Source: Microbacterium sp. KUDC0406 (GTDB lineage: Bacteria > Actinomycetota > Actinomycetes > Actinomycetales > Microbacteriaceae). From it: a DNA stretch of 64,000 nucleotides. Under the pieces are notes generated by a model. The model ran no database searches, was not told where the DNA came from, and saw nothing but the letters and a program-made list of their open reading frames with translations. Of the stretch, positions 34,714-44,347 are shown one piece after another; position 1 is the first letter of the stretch, and each line of letters opens with the position of its first letter. The DNA is taken from positions 2,790,001 to 2,854,000 of the forward strand of contig NZ_CP091138.1 of NCBI RefSeq assembly GCF_021582875.1, in the 5' to 3' direction. Made by a program: the position numbers and the translations under genes.

Positions 34714-37700
34714 CCGGTGAGCAGGCGGTCGACGCCGAACCGGAGGTACTCGGCCACCCCGACGAGCGGTCGGGGATGACGCGGAACCAGTTCCTCATCT
34801 GGCTGGGGCAGCAGGCTGCGGCCGATCGGCCGGTGTTCAATGAGATGAGCGTCTTCCTCATCCCTGCCGAACTCGACGTGGATCGTTTCCATCGCGCGTT
34901 CGCACACATGCTCGAAGACGTCGATGCACTCCGCACGATCGTGACATCCACTCGCGGTCGTCCTCACGCCGAGATCGTCGACCAGTTGCGCTACGAATCA
35001 CCCCTGCTCGATCTGTCCCATACGGACGACCCGGATGAAGCGCTGAATTCCTGGGCACTCGACGAAGTCGACTCGCCGATCGACCTCGCAGTCCGATCGT
35101 TCGAGTCCACTCTCATCAAGCTCGCCCCTGACCGATTCGCGTGGGCGTTGCTGTGCCACCAGATCCTCACCGATGCGACGTCGATGAGCATCGTGTTCCA
35201 GCGTGTCAGCGACTGGTATCTGCGCCTCTCCGGGGCGGCCGTACCGCCGAGCGAGGACGGTCCGGGATTCGCAGACTTCGTGGAACGGCTGGCCGAGGAC
35301 GCCACGAGCCCACGGTTCCGCAGGCGTGAGGAGTACTGGACCGAGAAGCTCGCCATCTCCCCGGATCCGATCCAGTTCTACGGTGGGCGACGCTCATCGG
35401 CGCTCATCGGTACTCGACGGCGCCGCGTCGATCACCGTCTCGGTCCCCAAGCGACCGCCGCAGTCCGAGAGTTCGCCAATGACGAGGGCATCAGTTCGCT
35501 GTCGGAGCACCTTTCCACGTACAGCGTCTTCTGTGCGGCGCTCATTCTCTATCTGCACAAACTCAGTGGCCACCGTCGCATCGCGATCGGCACCCCCTGG
35601 CACAACCGTCCGCGAGCGTTCGCCGCGACGGTCGGACTCTTCATGGAGCAGAACCCCTTCGCCATCGACGTCGACCCGCACGACACTCTCCGAACGCTGA
35701 TCAAGAAGGTGCAGTCCGAGGCGATCAGCGTGATGCGGCACATGCCGTACGCCGCAGGCAACCCCGGTGGACGTGCCTACGACGTGACGCTGAACTATGT
35801 GAAGGTCCTCCTGGGGCGGTTCGCGGGCACGCCCGTCGATCATCATTGGTACCGACCGAGCTTCGGCGACGGCAGCCTTCAGATGCAGGTGCACGACGAG
35901 GCTGGTCACGAGGATCTCATGCTCTCGTTCGACCTCAGCGTCGACGTGTTCGACTCAGCGGATCACCAAGCGGTCATCGACCATTACCTGATCTGCCTCG
36001 AAGCGCTGATCAGCGATCCGGACGACGAAGTGGGATCCGTGTCGCTCGTCACCTCCGCCGAGCGCGAACAGCTCGTGCTGTGGAACGGCGAGGGGCGAGA
36101 AGCTCCTCCCGCGGCGACCCTGCTCGATCTCATCGAATCCCAGGCCGCCAGGCGACCGGATGCCGTGGCCGTCTCGTGCGGAGCCGAGCGACTCACCTAC
36201 CGTGAACTTCTGGAAAGCAGTCGCCGCGTCGCCGGGAGACTGAGCGCCGCCGGTGCCGGACCGGGCGATTTGGTCGGCGTCTTCCTGAACAGGTCCACCG
36301 ATCTGCTGGTCGCCCTGCTCGCGGTCCTCGGCGCCGGTGCAGCCTACGTGCCGCTCGACCCCGCCTTCCCGCAGGATCGGCTCGACCACATGCTGGCCGA
36401 TTCTCAAGCTCGGGTGCTGCTGACCGAGTCGGGTCTGGCGCGCGGCGTCGGCGACGACCGGCTCACGGTCGTGCACCTCGACGACGCAGAGGACGGTATC
36501 CCCATCAACGCCGGTGGAACCCGTCCAGGGCCGGATGACCGCGCCTACGTGCTGTACACCTCGGGTTCGACGGGGCGTCCGAAGGGAGTCGAGGTTCCCC
36601 ATCGTGCGCTGCTGAATCTCCTCTGCGCGATGGCCGAGGTGCCGGGTTGCAGCGAGGACGACACACTGCTCGCCGTGACGACACTGTCCTTCGACATCGC
36701 CGGTCTGGAGCTGTTCCTGCCGCTCATCGTCGGTGCTCGCGTGGAGATCGCCAGTCGGGAGGTCGCGGCGGATGCCCGCAGACTGCGGGCGCTGCTGGAG
36801 AGCGGCGCGTTCACGATCCTGCAGGCGACGCCCACGACCTGGAGAATGCTGCTGGATGCAGGCTGGTCCGGCACACCCCGCTTGAAGGCGCTCGTCGGCG
36901 GCGAAGCGCTCCCCGGAGACATCGTCCGTCCGGTACTGGAGCGCACGTCGTCGCTGTGGAACATGTACGGTCCCACGGAGACCACGATCTGGTCATCCGT
37001 CGAGAGAATCACCTCCGAAGCGGACGAGATCACCGTGGGGCGGCCGATCGCCAACACCGGATTCCACATCGTCGACGATCAGTTGAAGCTGGTGCCGATC
37101 GGCGTCGCGGGGGAACTGCTCATCACCGGTGACGGGCTCGCGCTCGGTTATCTCGGCAATCCCGGGCTGACCGACCGCAGGTTCGTGGATCTCATCGTGC
37201 CCGGCTCAGCTCCGATTCGCGCGTATCGCACCGGGGATCTCGCGCGATTCCGACCGGACGGACGGGTCGTGCACCTCGGCAGGCTCGACCACCAGATGAA
37301 GGTTCGCGGGTTCCGCATCGAGCCCGGCGAGATCGAAAGCAACTTGTCCGCTCACCCGTCTGTCCGTCAGGCAACGGTGTCGGCGCATGACACTCAGACG
37401 GCGCACGCCCGGCTGGTCGCCTACTTCGTGCCCGCAGAAGGCGGCACACCGAGTGCAGCTGAGCTGCGCGCCCACCTGCGGGCCGCGGTGCCGGACTACA
37501 TGGTTCCGCAGCAGTTCGTTCCGCTCGCGGAGTTCCCGCTCACACCGAACGGCAAGATCGACCGGGAGCGGCTTCCGACTCCGGAAGCGGAGAGCGGCAG
37601 GATGACGGATCCATGGCAGCCGCGAACGGCCATCGAGGCTCGCGTGGCTGCGGCATTCGCCGCGGTGCTCGGTCTGTCCGCCGTCAGCGGCGATGACGAC

Positions 37701-39104
37701 TTCTTCGAACTCGGTGGGCAATCCGTGCTCGCATTGCGCCTCGTCTCGATCCTCGGCGAGGAGTTCGGTGTCGAGGTGCCGCTGCAGACACTCTTCGAGG
37801 CGTCCACAGTGGAGAGTCTGAGCGACCGGATCAGTGCTCTCACGTCCCTGACCCCGGAGCTTCAGACGGTGGCACTAGGAGGGATCGATGTCGAGCAGCA
37901 GCTCGCCACGATCTGGCTGTCGGTGCTGGGAACGGCACCGCTCGCCGAGGGTCGGAGGGGTGCCGATCTGACCGACGATCAGGTGAATATGCTGCTGCTT
38001 CGTGTGCGGGAGCGCTTCGGCGTCGCCGCCGAGGGTCTCTCCGCAGTGGCCTTCCGGGAGGACCCGACGGTGCAGGGTCTCGCGAGCGCACTGCGAAACG
38101 CTCTGAATCCACCGCAAGCGCTACTCGTGCCGCTCCAGCCGAAGGGCGATCGACCACCTCTGTTCCTCATCCATGCCGGTGGCGGGTACGTCTTCTTCTA
38201 TCGCGCGCTGGCGGCGCGGCTGGGGCCCGACCAGCCGGTGCATGCCATCCGCGCTGCCACGCGCCGGGACAGCAGAGTCCACAGGTTCGATCGCACGACG
38301 AGCATCGAGGAGCTCGCAACGCGGTACATCGATGAGATCAAGACCGTCCAGCCCGTGGGTCCCTACCGCCTCGGCGGAGCCTGCTTCGGCGGAGTCGTGG
38401 CGTTCGAGATGGCACAGCAACTGGTCGCCCGTGGTGAGGAGGTCGAGGCTCCGGTCCTCCTCTTCGATGCCTACCTCGGCAAGGTGCCCGACGAGGACTG
38501 GCGGGACTATGCTTCGCGCACGTTCGCCACCGTGGCGGAACGGCTCGGGGCGGACCGGGATGCTGGCCCGGCGCAGATCATGCGCCTGGTGATGGCGCGG
38601 ATCGTGAGTCGCCCAGGGGACGTGCTCAAGCTGGGTCCGCTCGCCGCGCGATCGCTCGTCCGCCGCACACGCGCACTCGGGCGTCATCGCAAGTCGGTGC
38701 AATGGCTCTTCGACGCATGGCCGAGCGATCTGAACCGGTCCGATGAGCAGAAGCAGCTGGACACGATGAGAGAGTTCCTCGACCGCTCCATCCGGCTGGT
38801 GTCCGACTACGACCCTTCCGAATACCCGGGCTCGGCTGTGCTGCTCCAGGCGGCCGACGGCCTCGACCTCGAGCCGATGTGGCGCCCGTGGATCGGCGAC
38901 GAGCTGAGCATCCACACGACGCCGGGCGAGCATCTCGACATGATGGAGGAGCCGTGGGTCGAGAGGACTGCGGATCTTGTCCGCAGCGCACTCGGCATCA
39001 GCGAAACGCAGGCGGCGGTCAGCGCATCGCCTTCGCGATGGGGGAATCCCATCGCGAAGGAGAGATCAGGAATCGAGAAGCGGCGCGCCGAGGCGCAGCC
39101 GTAA
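34710..39104 (+). CDS. Single-module nonribosomal peptide synthetase, C-A-T-(T)-TE
   Basis: 1464 aa. Condensation domain about 23-460 with C149-H150-Q-I-L-T-D155 in place of HHxxxDG (second His and Asp kept). Adenylation domain about 470-960: YTSGSTGRPKGVE, YGPTETTIW, TGDLARF, NGKIDR; read-off specificity residues D-I-L-Q-V-G-M-I-W-K, close to the glycine code. Carrier domain with Ser1005 (DFFELGGQS). A second carrier-like region about 1045-1130 lacks the serine. Thioesterase about 1145-1460 with Cys1225 in GGACFGG and His1408. A hairpin is built into its last codons. Product unknown; no MbtH gene nearby. Confidence 0.92.
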   Translation: MTGEQAVDAEPEVLGHPDERSGMTRNQFLIWLGQQAAADRPVFNEMSVFLIPAELDVDRFHRAFAHMLEDVDALRTIVTSTRGRPHAEIVDQLRYESPLLDLSHTDDPDEALNSWALDEVDSPIDLAVRSFESTLIKLAPDRFAWALLCHQILTDATSMSIVFQRVSDWYLRLSGAAVPPSEDGPGFADFVERLAEDATSPRFRRREEYWTEKLAISPDPIQFYGGRRSSALIGTRRRRVDHRLGPQATAAVREFANDEGISSLSEHLSTYSVFCAALILYLHKLSGHRRIAIGTPWHNRPRAFAATVGLFMEQNPFAIDVDPHDTLRTLIKKVQSEAISVMRHMPYAAGNPGGRAYDVTLNYVKVLLGRFAGTPVDHHWYRPSFGDGSLQMQVHDEAGHEDLMLSFDLSVDVFDSADHQAVIDHYLICLEALISDPDDEVGSVSLVTSAEREQLVLWNGEGREAPPAATLLDLIESQAARRPDAVAVSCGAERLTYRELLESSRRVAGRLSAAGAGPGDLVGVFLNRSTDLLVALLAVLGAGAAYVPLDPAFPQDRLDHMLADSQARVLLTESGLARGVGDDRLTVVHLDDAEDGIPINAGGTRPGPDDRAYVLYTSGSTGRPKGVEVPHRALLNLLCAMAEVPGCSEDDTLLAVTTLSFDIAGLELFLPLIVGARVEIASREVAADARRLRALLESGAFTILQATPTTWRMLLDAGWSGTPRLKALVGGEALPGDIVRPVLERTSSLWNMYGPTETTIWSSVERITSEADEITVGRPIANTGFHIVDDQLKLVPIGVAGELLITGDGLALGYLGNPGLTDRRFVDLIVPGSAPIRAYRTGDLARFRPDGRVVHLGRLDHQMKVRGFRIEPGEIESNLSAHPSVRQATVSAHDTQTAHARLVAYFVPAEGGTPSAAELRAHLRAAVPDYMVPQQFVPLAEFPLTPNGKIDRERLPTPEAESGRMTDPWQPRTAIEARVAAAFAAVLGLSAVSGDDDFFELGGQSVLALRLVSILGEEFGVEVPLQTLFEASTVESLSDRISALTSLTPELQTVALGGIDVEQQLATIWLSVLGTAPLAEGRRGADLTDDQVNMLLLRVRERFGVAAEGLSAVAFREDPTVQGLASALRNALNPPQALLVPLQPKGDRPPLFLIHAGGGYVFFYRALAARLGPDQPVHAIRAATRRDSRVHRFDRTTSIEELATRYIDEIKTVQPVGPYRLGGACFGGVVAFEMAQQLVARGEEVEAPVLLFDAYLGKVPDEDWRDYASRTFATVAERLGADRDAGPAQIMRLVMARIVSRPGDVLKLGPLAARSLVRRTRALGRHRKSVQWLFDAWPSDLNRSDEQKQLDTMREFLDRSIRLVSDYDPSEYPGSAVLLQAADGLDLEPMWRPWIGDELSIHTTPGEHLDMMEEPWVERTADLVRSALGISETQAAVSASPSRWGNPIAKERSGIEKRRAEAQP
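39030..39060. repeat. Hairpin inside the NRPS 3' end
   Basis: CCTTCGCGATGGG (39030-39042), GGAAT, complement to 39060; translated as part of SPSRWGNPIAKE. May act as an attenuating structure before 39136. Confidence 0.6.
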
Positions 39105-39135
39105 CGTGGGGGCACACCCCACGAGAGGAAACACC

Positions 39136-39594
39136 ATGGACACCGCCACCGAGACCACCGCCAACTTCACCGACGCCGAGCGCGCCGCGATGAAGGCTCG
39201 CACCAAGGAGGCGCGCACGGCGCGCAGCCGGTCGAAGAAGTCGCCGGAAGAGGTGTACGCCGAGGGCCTCGCGGAGGTGCAGGAGAAGATCGCCGGGCTC
39301 CCCGAGGAAGACCGGATGCTGGGCGAGGACGTACTCCGGCTCGTCACCGAGCACGCGCCGCAGCTGGTGCCGCGCACCTACTACGGCATGCCGGCCTGGG
39401 CGAACGCCGCGGGCAAGGTGGTGTGCTTCTTCAAGCCGAAGTCGAAGTTCAAAGTGCGCTACGCGACCTTCGAGTTCGACACCGCCGCCGCTCTCGACGA
39501 CGGCAACGTGTGGCCGGTCTCGTTCGCGGTCACCCGGCTCGAGGATGCCGACCGGGAGTTCCTCGCAGCGCTCATCCGCCGCGCGGCGTCCTGA
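39136..39594 (+). CDS. DUF1801-family protein
   Basis: 152 aa. The N-terminal basic segment (MKARTKEARTARSRSKKSPEE) precedes a DUF1801/YdhG-like alpha-beta domain (PRTYYGMPAWANAAGKVVCF, KVRYATFEFDTAAALDDG). GAGAGGAAA precedes ATG 39136. Small stand-alone proteins of this family have no established biochemical role. 31 bp after the NRPS, but probably unrelated to it. Confidence 0.8.
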   Translation: MDTATETTANFTDAERAAMKARTKEARTARSRSKKSPEEVYAEGLAEVQEKIAGLPEEDRMLGEDVLRLVTEHAPQLVPRTYYGMPAWANAAGKVVCFFKPKSKFKVRYATFEFDTAAALDDGNVWPVSFAVTRLEDADREFLAALIRRAAS

Positions 39595-39601
39595 GCCGGA
39601 C

Positions 39602-40740
39602 TCAGTCCGCCTGGACGCCGATACTGTCCAGGGCGTCGGCGAGGCGGGCGACCGCCCCGTCGACGTCGCCGAGTTTGTCGAGACCGAACAGTCCGATGCG
39701 GAAGGTCGAGAAGTCCTCGGGCTCGCCGCAGTGCAGCGGTACGCCGGCCGCCACCTGCACACCGGCCTCGCGCAGGCGGGCACCCGTGCGCAGTCCCGGG
39801 TCATCGGCGTGCACGACGACGACACTGGGCGCCGCCCAGTCGGATGCCGCGACAGACGGCAGCCCGCGGGCGGCGAGCAGCTCGCGCACCCTGCTGCCCA
39901 GTTCGATCTGCGCATCGCGGACGGCCGCGAAGCCGCGATCGCGCGTCTCGATCATCTGCGTCAGGTTGTGCACGATCGAATCGGTCGGCATCGTCGCGTG
40001 GTACGCGGCACGGCCGTCGACGTAGGCGTCGGCGATCGCCAGCCAGGTGCGCAGGTCGAGGGCGAAGCTGCTCGACTCCGTCGCCTCCACCGCCTCGCGG
40101 GCCGCGGCGCTGAGCATGACGTAGCCGGTGCCCGGCGTACCGCTCCAGCCCTTCTGCGGGGCGCTGATCAGCACATCGACGCCGAGGTCCTGCATGTCGA
40201 CCCACATCGCTCCGGAGGCGATGCAGTCGAGCACGAGCAGCCCGCCGACCTCGTGCACGGCCGCGGCGAGCGCCCGCACGTAGTCGTCCGTGAGCATGAT
40301 GCCGGCCGCGGTCTCGACGTGCGGCGCGAAGACCACCTCGGGGCGCCGGGCGCGGATGACCTCGACGACCTCGTCGACAGGTGCCGGACTCCAGGCAGCT
40401 CGATGCTCGTCGGACTCGGGCCGCGCGAGGCAGACCGTGACATCGGTGGCGAACTCCCGGCATCCAGGATCTGCGACCAGCGGTACGAGAACAGGCCGTT
40501 GCGCACCACCAGGGCGCGGCGTCCCGCCGCGAGGTGCCGGGCCACCGACTCCATCGCATAGGTGCCGCCGCCGTTCACGATCGCGACGCTGTGCGCGTTG
40601 TACGCCTCGCGCAGGATGCCGAGGGTCTGCTGCATCGCGTCGATGAAGCGCTGCGACATGTGATTCAGGGAGCGGTCGGTGAAGACCACCGAGTACTCCA
40701 GCAGACCGTCCGGATCGATGTCAGCGCGGGGAAGACTCAT
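39602..40740 (-). CDS. Class V PLP-dependent aminotransferase (apparent frameshift)
   Basis: Alanine-glyoxylate/serine aminotransferase-like enzyme. The N-terminal half (ATG 40740, YSVVFTDRSLNHMSQRFIDA, NGGGTYAMESVARHL) and the C-terminal half (VFAPHVETAAGIML, LLVLDCIASGAMWVDMQDLG, PLP-lysine in SAPQKGWSGTPGTGY) are in two frames. One extra base in the run at 40456-40458 joins them as ILDAGEFATDVTVCLARPES, giving about 379 aa. A CAAGCT box ends 6 nt before the ATG. Substrate pair not readable. Confidence 0.87.
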
Positions 40741-40809
40741 GCCCCCAGCTTGGCACGCCGGTCCGTGCGTCGTCGGATCTCCTGCACGAGCAGCCGTCTC
40801 GCGCCCGAT

Positions 40810-41568
40810 CTATGCGGGATGACGGCCGCCCAGCGCGGCCGTGAGCAGCTCGCCGGCCTCGACGACGGCATCCACCAGCCCCTCGCAGCGCTCCCAGGGC
40901 ATCCGCAGCGTCGGGCCCATCAGCGTGACGGCGCCGACCAGCACGGAGTGCGAGTCGAACACGGGAGCGGCCAGGCCCGAGGTCGCCTCGAGCCGCTCGC
41001 CGACGGTGATCGCGTAGCCGGCGGCACGCGTCTCGGCGACGGCACGCCGCAGTTCGCGGGGGTCGGTGATCGTCGCGTCCGTGAGGGCGGGCAGCGGCTT
41101 CGACGTGATCTCGTCGAGCAGGTCGTCGCGCCAGGCGAGGATGACCCGGCCCGAGCTGCCCACGTGCAGCGGCTGGATGCGGCCGACGTACATCTCGCTG
41201 CGCAGGGCGTGACGCGTCTCGGCCAGGCCGGTGCACACCCGCGCCCCCTCCTCGGCGCGGAAGAAGCAGGCGGTCTCGCCGGTCTCGTCGCGCAGTGCGT
41301 TCAGGCGCGGTGCGAGCAGCTCGGTGAAGTCGCGGCTGCGGGCCGCCGGCCCGGCCCAGAACGCCATCCTCGCGCCGATGCGGAAGTCGTCGCCGGTGCG
41401 ATCGAGGAATCCGTGCTGCACGAGGTTCCCCAGCAGACGGTGCGTCGTCGACGTCGGCAGCCCCGTGATCACGCGGATCTCGGCTGCGGTGCGCGTCGGT
41501 GCGGTGAGGGTGAAGGCGTCCAGGATCGCGGCGATCTTCCCCAGGACCAGGAGCGGCTGTTCTGCCAT
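40810..41568 (-). CDS. IclR-family transcriptional regulator
   Basis: 252 aa. Winged helix at residues 5-65 (RTAAEIRVITGLPTSTTHRL), effector domain after residue 80 (VGSSGRVILAW, GYAITVGERLEATSGLAAPV, typical IclR). Divergent from the permease-CoA transferase-lyase operon at 41658, its probable target. TAGGAT (41580-41575) ends 6 nt before ATG 41568. Likely ligand: the imported carboxylate or its CoA intermediate. Confidence 0.93.
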   Translation of the reverse strand: MAEQPLLVLGKIAAILDAFTLTAPTRTAAEIRVITGLPTSTTHRLLGNLVQHGFLDRTGDDFRIGARMAFWAGPAARSRDFTELLAPRLNALRDETGETACFFRAEEGARVCTGLAETRHALRSEMYVGRIQPLHVGSSGRVILAWRDDLLDEITSKPLPALTDATITDPRELRRAVAETRAAGYAITVGERLEATSGLAAPVFDSHSVLVGAVTLMGPTLRMPWERCEGLVDAVVEAGELLTAALGGRHPA

Positions 41569-41595
41569 GCACTGATCCTATGGCGCCAACCGCTC

Positions 41596-41632
41596 TTCTC
41601 GAATTGTGAGAAACGACTTACTATGTGAGAAC
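41596..41632 (+). promoter_or_regulatory. Promoter and IclR operator of the catabolic operon
   Basis: Near-palindrome TTCTC-GAATTGT-GAGAA (41596-41612); its right half TGTGAGAA recurs at 41625-41632. -35-like TTCTCG (41596-41601) and -10 TACTAT (41619-41624) are 17 nt apart, so the operator covers the promoter. Confidence 0.6.
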
Positions 41633-41657
41633 TGATTCCTCGAAGGGGAGGCTTCTC

Positions 41658-43112
41658 ATGCCCGACTGGTACACCATGGGCGTCGTCGCGCTCGTCATCA
41701 TCGCCGTCGTGCTCGCCATCGTCAGGTTCCGCATCAACCCCGTGATCGCTCTCGCCGTCGGCGCCGCCGGCATCGGGCTGCTCACCGGCCTCGGCCCGGT
41801 CGACACCGTGAAGACGATGACCACCGGCTTCGGCGAGGTCATGATGGATGCCGGACTCCTGATCGCCTGGGGCGTGCTGATCGGCGCGATGCTCAACGAG
41901 ATGGGGGCGATCACCCGGCTGGTGGACACGCTGCTGCGCACCTTCGGCCCCAAGGGCATCCCGTACGCGCTCGGACTGTCCTTCGCCACTTATCTGCAGA
42001 CGATCTTCATCGACGTCATGATCGTCATGGCCGCCCCGCTGGCCCGGCGCATCGCGCCGCGCCTCGGCAAGGCGGGCACCGGCATCATCGCGGCGACCTT
42101 TGCGATCAGCCTGGAGACGGGCATCGTGCTGATGGTTCCGGGTTTCGCCGCCGTCGCGCTCGCGGGCCTTCTGGGCGTGCCGCTCGGCATCATGATGCTC
42201 GGCGGATTCGCAATCGTCGTGCCCACCGTCATCCTCGCGATCATCGTGATGACCGTGCTGTTCCGGGCGGGCTTCTGGAACCCCGCACGCGACGAGGAGG
42301 AGACCATCCAGGACGAGCCCGCCGAGCAGGAGCCCGCCCTGGTGCGCGCCTCCGCGTCGGAGGACGGCGTCGAGCTGGACTCCACCCGCACCGGCACGCT
42401 GCGCACCGCTATCGGGGGAACGCCGAACCGGCATTCCTCCGGCGCGGCAGCCGTCGAGGCCCACGAGCCCCCGCTGCTGCTGCTTTTCGGCCCGATGCTC
42501 TCTGCACTCGCCCTCATCGCCGCCCAGGCGGTGCTCACCGTGATGGGAATCGAGAACCCCGTGATGCAGTTCCTCGGCGACCCGGTGATCGCCCTGCTGC
42601 TCGCCGTCATCGCGACCGGACTCGTCGGGCGCGCAGCCGTCGGCATCAAGCGGATCGAGAAGGCGCTGGTCAAGGGCTTCCAGGACGGCGGCCAGATCTT
42701 CGTGCTCACCGGCATCGGCGGGTCGCTCGCCGCGGTGATCGCGAAGGGCGACCTCGGTGAGGTGCTGAAGGGCTACTTCCAGGCGACCACTTGGGCACCG
42801 ATCCTCGTGGTCTGGGTGATGGCCGCTCTGCTGCACATCGCGGTGGGGTCGGTCACGCTGTCGGCCATCACCGCCGCGGGCATCATCGCGCCGGCCGCGG
42901 CGAGCCTCGGGCTGAACCCGCTGATCATCGCCCTGGCCGCCGGCGCGGGTGCGCTGTTCTGCATCCACGTCACATCGAACACGTTCTGGCTGCTCAAGCT
43001 CTTCCTCGGCCAATCGGTGCGGGGTGCGCTGAAGACGGTGACGGTCGGCGTCTCGGTGGCGTCGGTCATCGCCCTCGGCATGACCCTGATCCTGTCCGTC
43101 TTCGTGCACTGA
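41658..43112 (+). CDS. GntP-family carboxylate permease
   Basis: 484 aa, about 12 membrane helices with a long hydrophilic loop in the middle (residues 210-270, rich in Glu). Conserved GntP/CitMHS-like stretches are YLQTIFIDVMIVMAAPLARR and GSVTLSAITAAGIIAPAA, with LFCIHVTSNTFWLLK near the end. Proton-coupled uptake of gluconate-like or other hydroxy-carboxylates. AAGGGGAGG precedes ATG 41658. First gene of a three-gene operon with a CoA-transferase and an HMG-CoA-lyase-type enzyme. Confidence 0.88.
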   Translation: MPDWYTMGVVALVIIAVVLAIVRFRINPVIALAVGAAGIGLLTGLGPVDTVKTMTTGFGEVMMDAGLLIAWGVLIGAMLNEMGAITRLVDTLLRTFGPKGIPYALGLSFATYLQTIFIDVMIVMAAPLARRIAPRLGKAGTGIIAATFAISLETGIVLMVPGFAAVALAGLLGVPLGIMMLGGFAIVVPTVILAIIVMTVLFRAGFWNPARDEEETIQDEPAEQEPALVRASASEDGVELDSTRTGTLRTAIGGTPNRHSSGAAAVEAHEPPLLLLFGPMLSALALIAAQAVLTVMGIENPVMQFLGDPVIALLLAVIATGLVGRAAVGIKRIEKALVKGFQDGGQIFVLTGIGGSLAAVIAKGDLGEVLKGYFQATTWAPILVVWVMAALLHIAVGSVTLSAITAAGIIAPAAASLGLNPLIIALAAGAGALFCIHVTSNTFWLLKLFLGQSVRGALKTVTVGVSVASVIALGMTLILSVFVH

Positions 43113-43126
43113 GAGGAGTGCTTCCC

Positions 43127-44347
43127 GTGACCACGTCACCCCTGCACGGCATCCGTGTGATCGAGCTCGGCAACTACATCGCCGCGCCGACCACCGGGCG
43201 CCTGCTCGCCGACTTCGGCGCCGACGTCATCAAGATCGAGCGTCCGCGCACCGGCGACGAGCTGCGTCGCTGGCGCCTCTACGCCGGCGACACATCGATG
43301 CTGTACCGCACCACGAACCGCGGCAAGCGCTCGCTCGTGGTGGATCTGCGCAGCGACGAGGGACGCGCGATCGTGCTGGACCTCATCCGCGGGGCCGACG
43401 TGCTGCTGGAGAACTTCCGCCCCGGCACGCTGGACCGATGGGGGCTGGACGCCGACACGCTCCAGCAGGCGAACCCGCGGCTGATCGTCGCCCGGATCTC
43501 GGCGTTCGGGCAGACCGGTCCCCTGTCCGCAAGGCCGGGGTTCGCGGCCGTCGCGGAGGCGTACGGCGGCTTCCGCGAACTGGTCGGCGAACCCGGGCGG
43601 CCGCCGAGCCGCACCGGAGTGTCGATCGGCGACACCATCGCAGGGATCTACGCCGCGTTCGGCGTGATGATGTCGCTCTTCGAACGGGAGCGAGGAGAAG
43701 AGGACGTCGCCCTGCCGCTGGATCGCCGCACGATCGACGTCGCCCTCAACGAGACGATGCTCTCGGTGACGGAATCGCTCATCCCGGAGTGGGAGGCGTA
43801 CGGCATCCGGCGCGAACGCACCGGCGGGCGCATGCAGGGCATCGCACCCTCGAACGCGTACCTGTGCGGCGACGGGAAGAGCATCGTGGTCGCCGGCAAC
43901 GGCGATGCGATCTTCCAGCGCTACATGACCCTGATCGGGCGGCCCGACCTGGCATCCGATCCCGCCCTGCAGTCGAACGAGGGACGCTGGGAGGCGCGCG
44001 ACGTGCTCGACGACGCCATCGGCGCGTGGACCGCGCAGCGCACCAGCGCCGCGGCGCTGCAGACGCTGGACGAGGCCGGCGTGCCGGCCGGCCCGATCTA
44101 CACCGCCGAGGACGTCAGCGCCGACGAGCAGTATGCCGCTCGCGGAATGATCCAGCGCTTCGACGTGCACGACGGCGAAGAGCTGCGCAAGGACGTGGGT
44201 TTTCCGGGAATCGTCCCGGTGATCGGCGGCGTGTCGCGGCCCATCACCGCGCTCGGCCCCGACCTGGGGCAGCACACCGCAGAGATCCTCGCCGAGCTCG
44301 GCTGGCACCACGGCCGGATCGACGACTACGAGATGAGGATGCGATGA
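43127..44347 (+). CDS. Family III (CaiB/BaiF) CoA-transferase
   Basis: 406 aa. Family III hallmarks are the N-terminal GIRVIELGNYIAAPTTGRLL, DFGADVIKIERP, and the NRGKRSLVVDL/LLENFRPGTLDRWGLD block; the presumed catalytic Asp lies in RTIDVALNETM. Moves CoA from a donor such as succinyl-CoA to the imported acid. GAGAGGAG precedes GTG 43127, 14 bp after the permease. Its stop overlaps the lyase start (ATGA). Confidence 0.92.
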   Translation: MTTSPLHGIRVIELGNYIAAPTTGRLLADFGADVIKIERPRTGDELRRWRLYAGDTSMLYRTTNRGKRSLVVDLRSDEGRAIVLDLIRGADVLLENFRPGTLDRWGLDADTLQQANPRLIVARISAFGQTGPLSARPGFAAVAEAYGGFRELVGEPGRPPSRTGVSIGDTIAGIYAAFGVMMSLFERERGEEDVALPLDRRTIDVALNETMLSVTESLIPEWEAYGIRRERTGGRMQGIAPSNAYLCGDGKSIVVAGNGDAIFQRYMTLIGRPDLASDPALQSNEGRWEARDVLDDAIGAWTAQRTSAAALQTLDEAGVPAGPIYTAEDVSADEQYAARGMIQRFDVHDGEELRKDVGFPGIVPVIGGVSRPITALGPDLGQHTAEILAELGWHHGRIDDYEMRMR

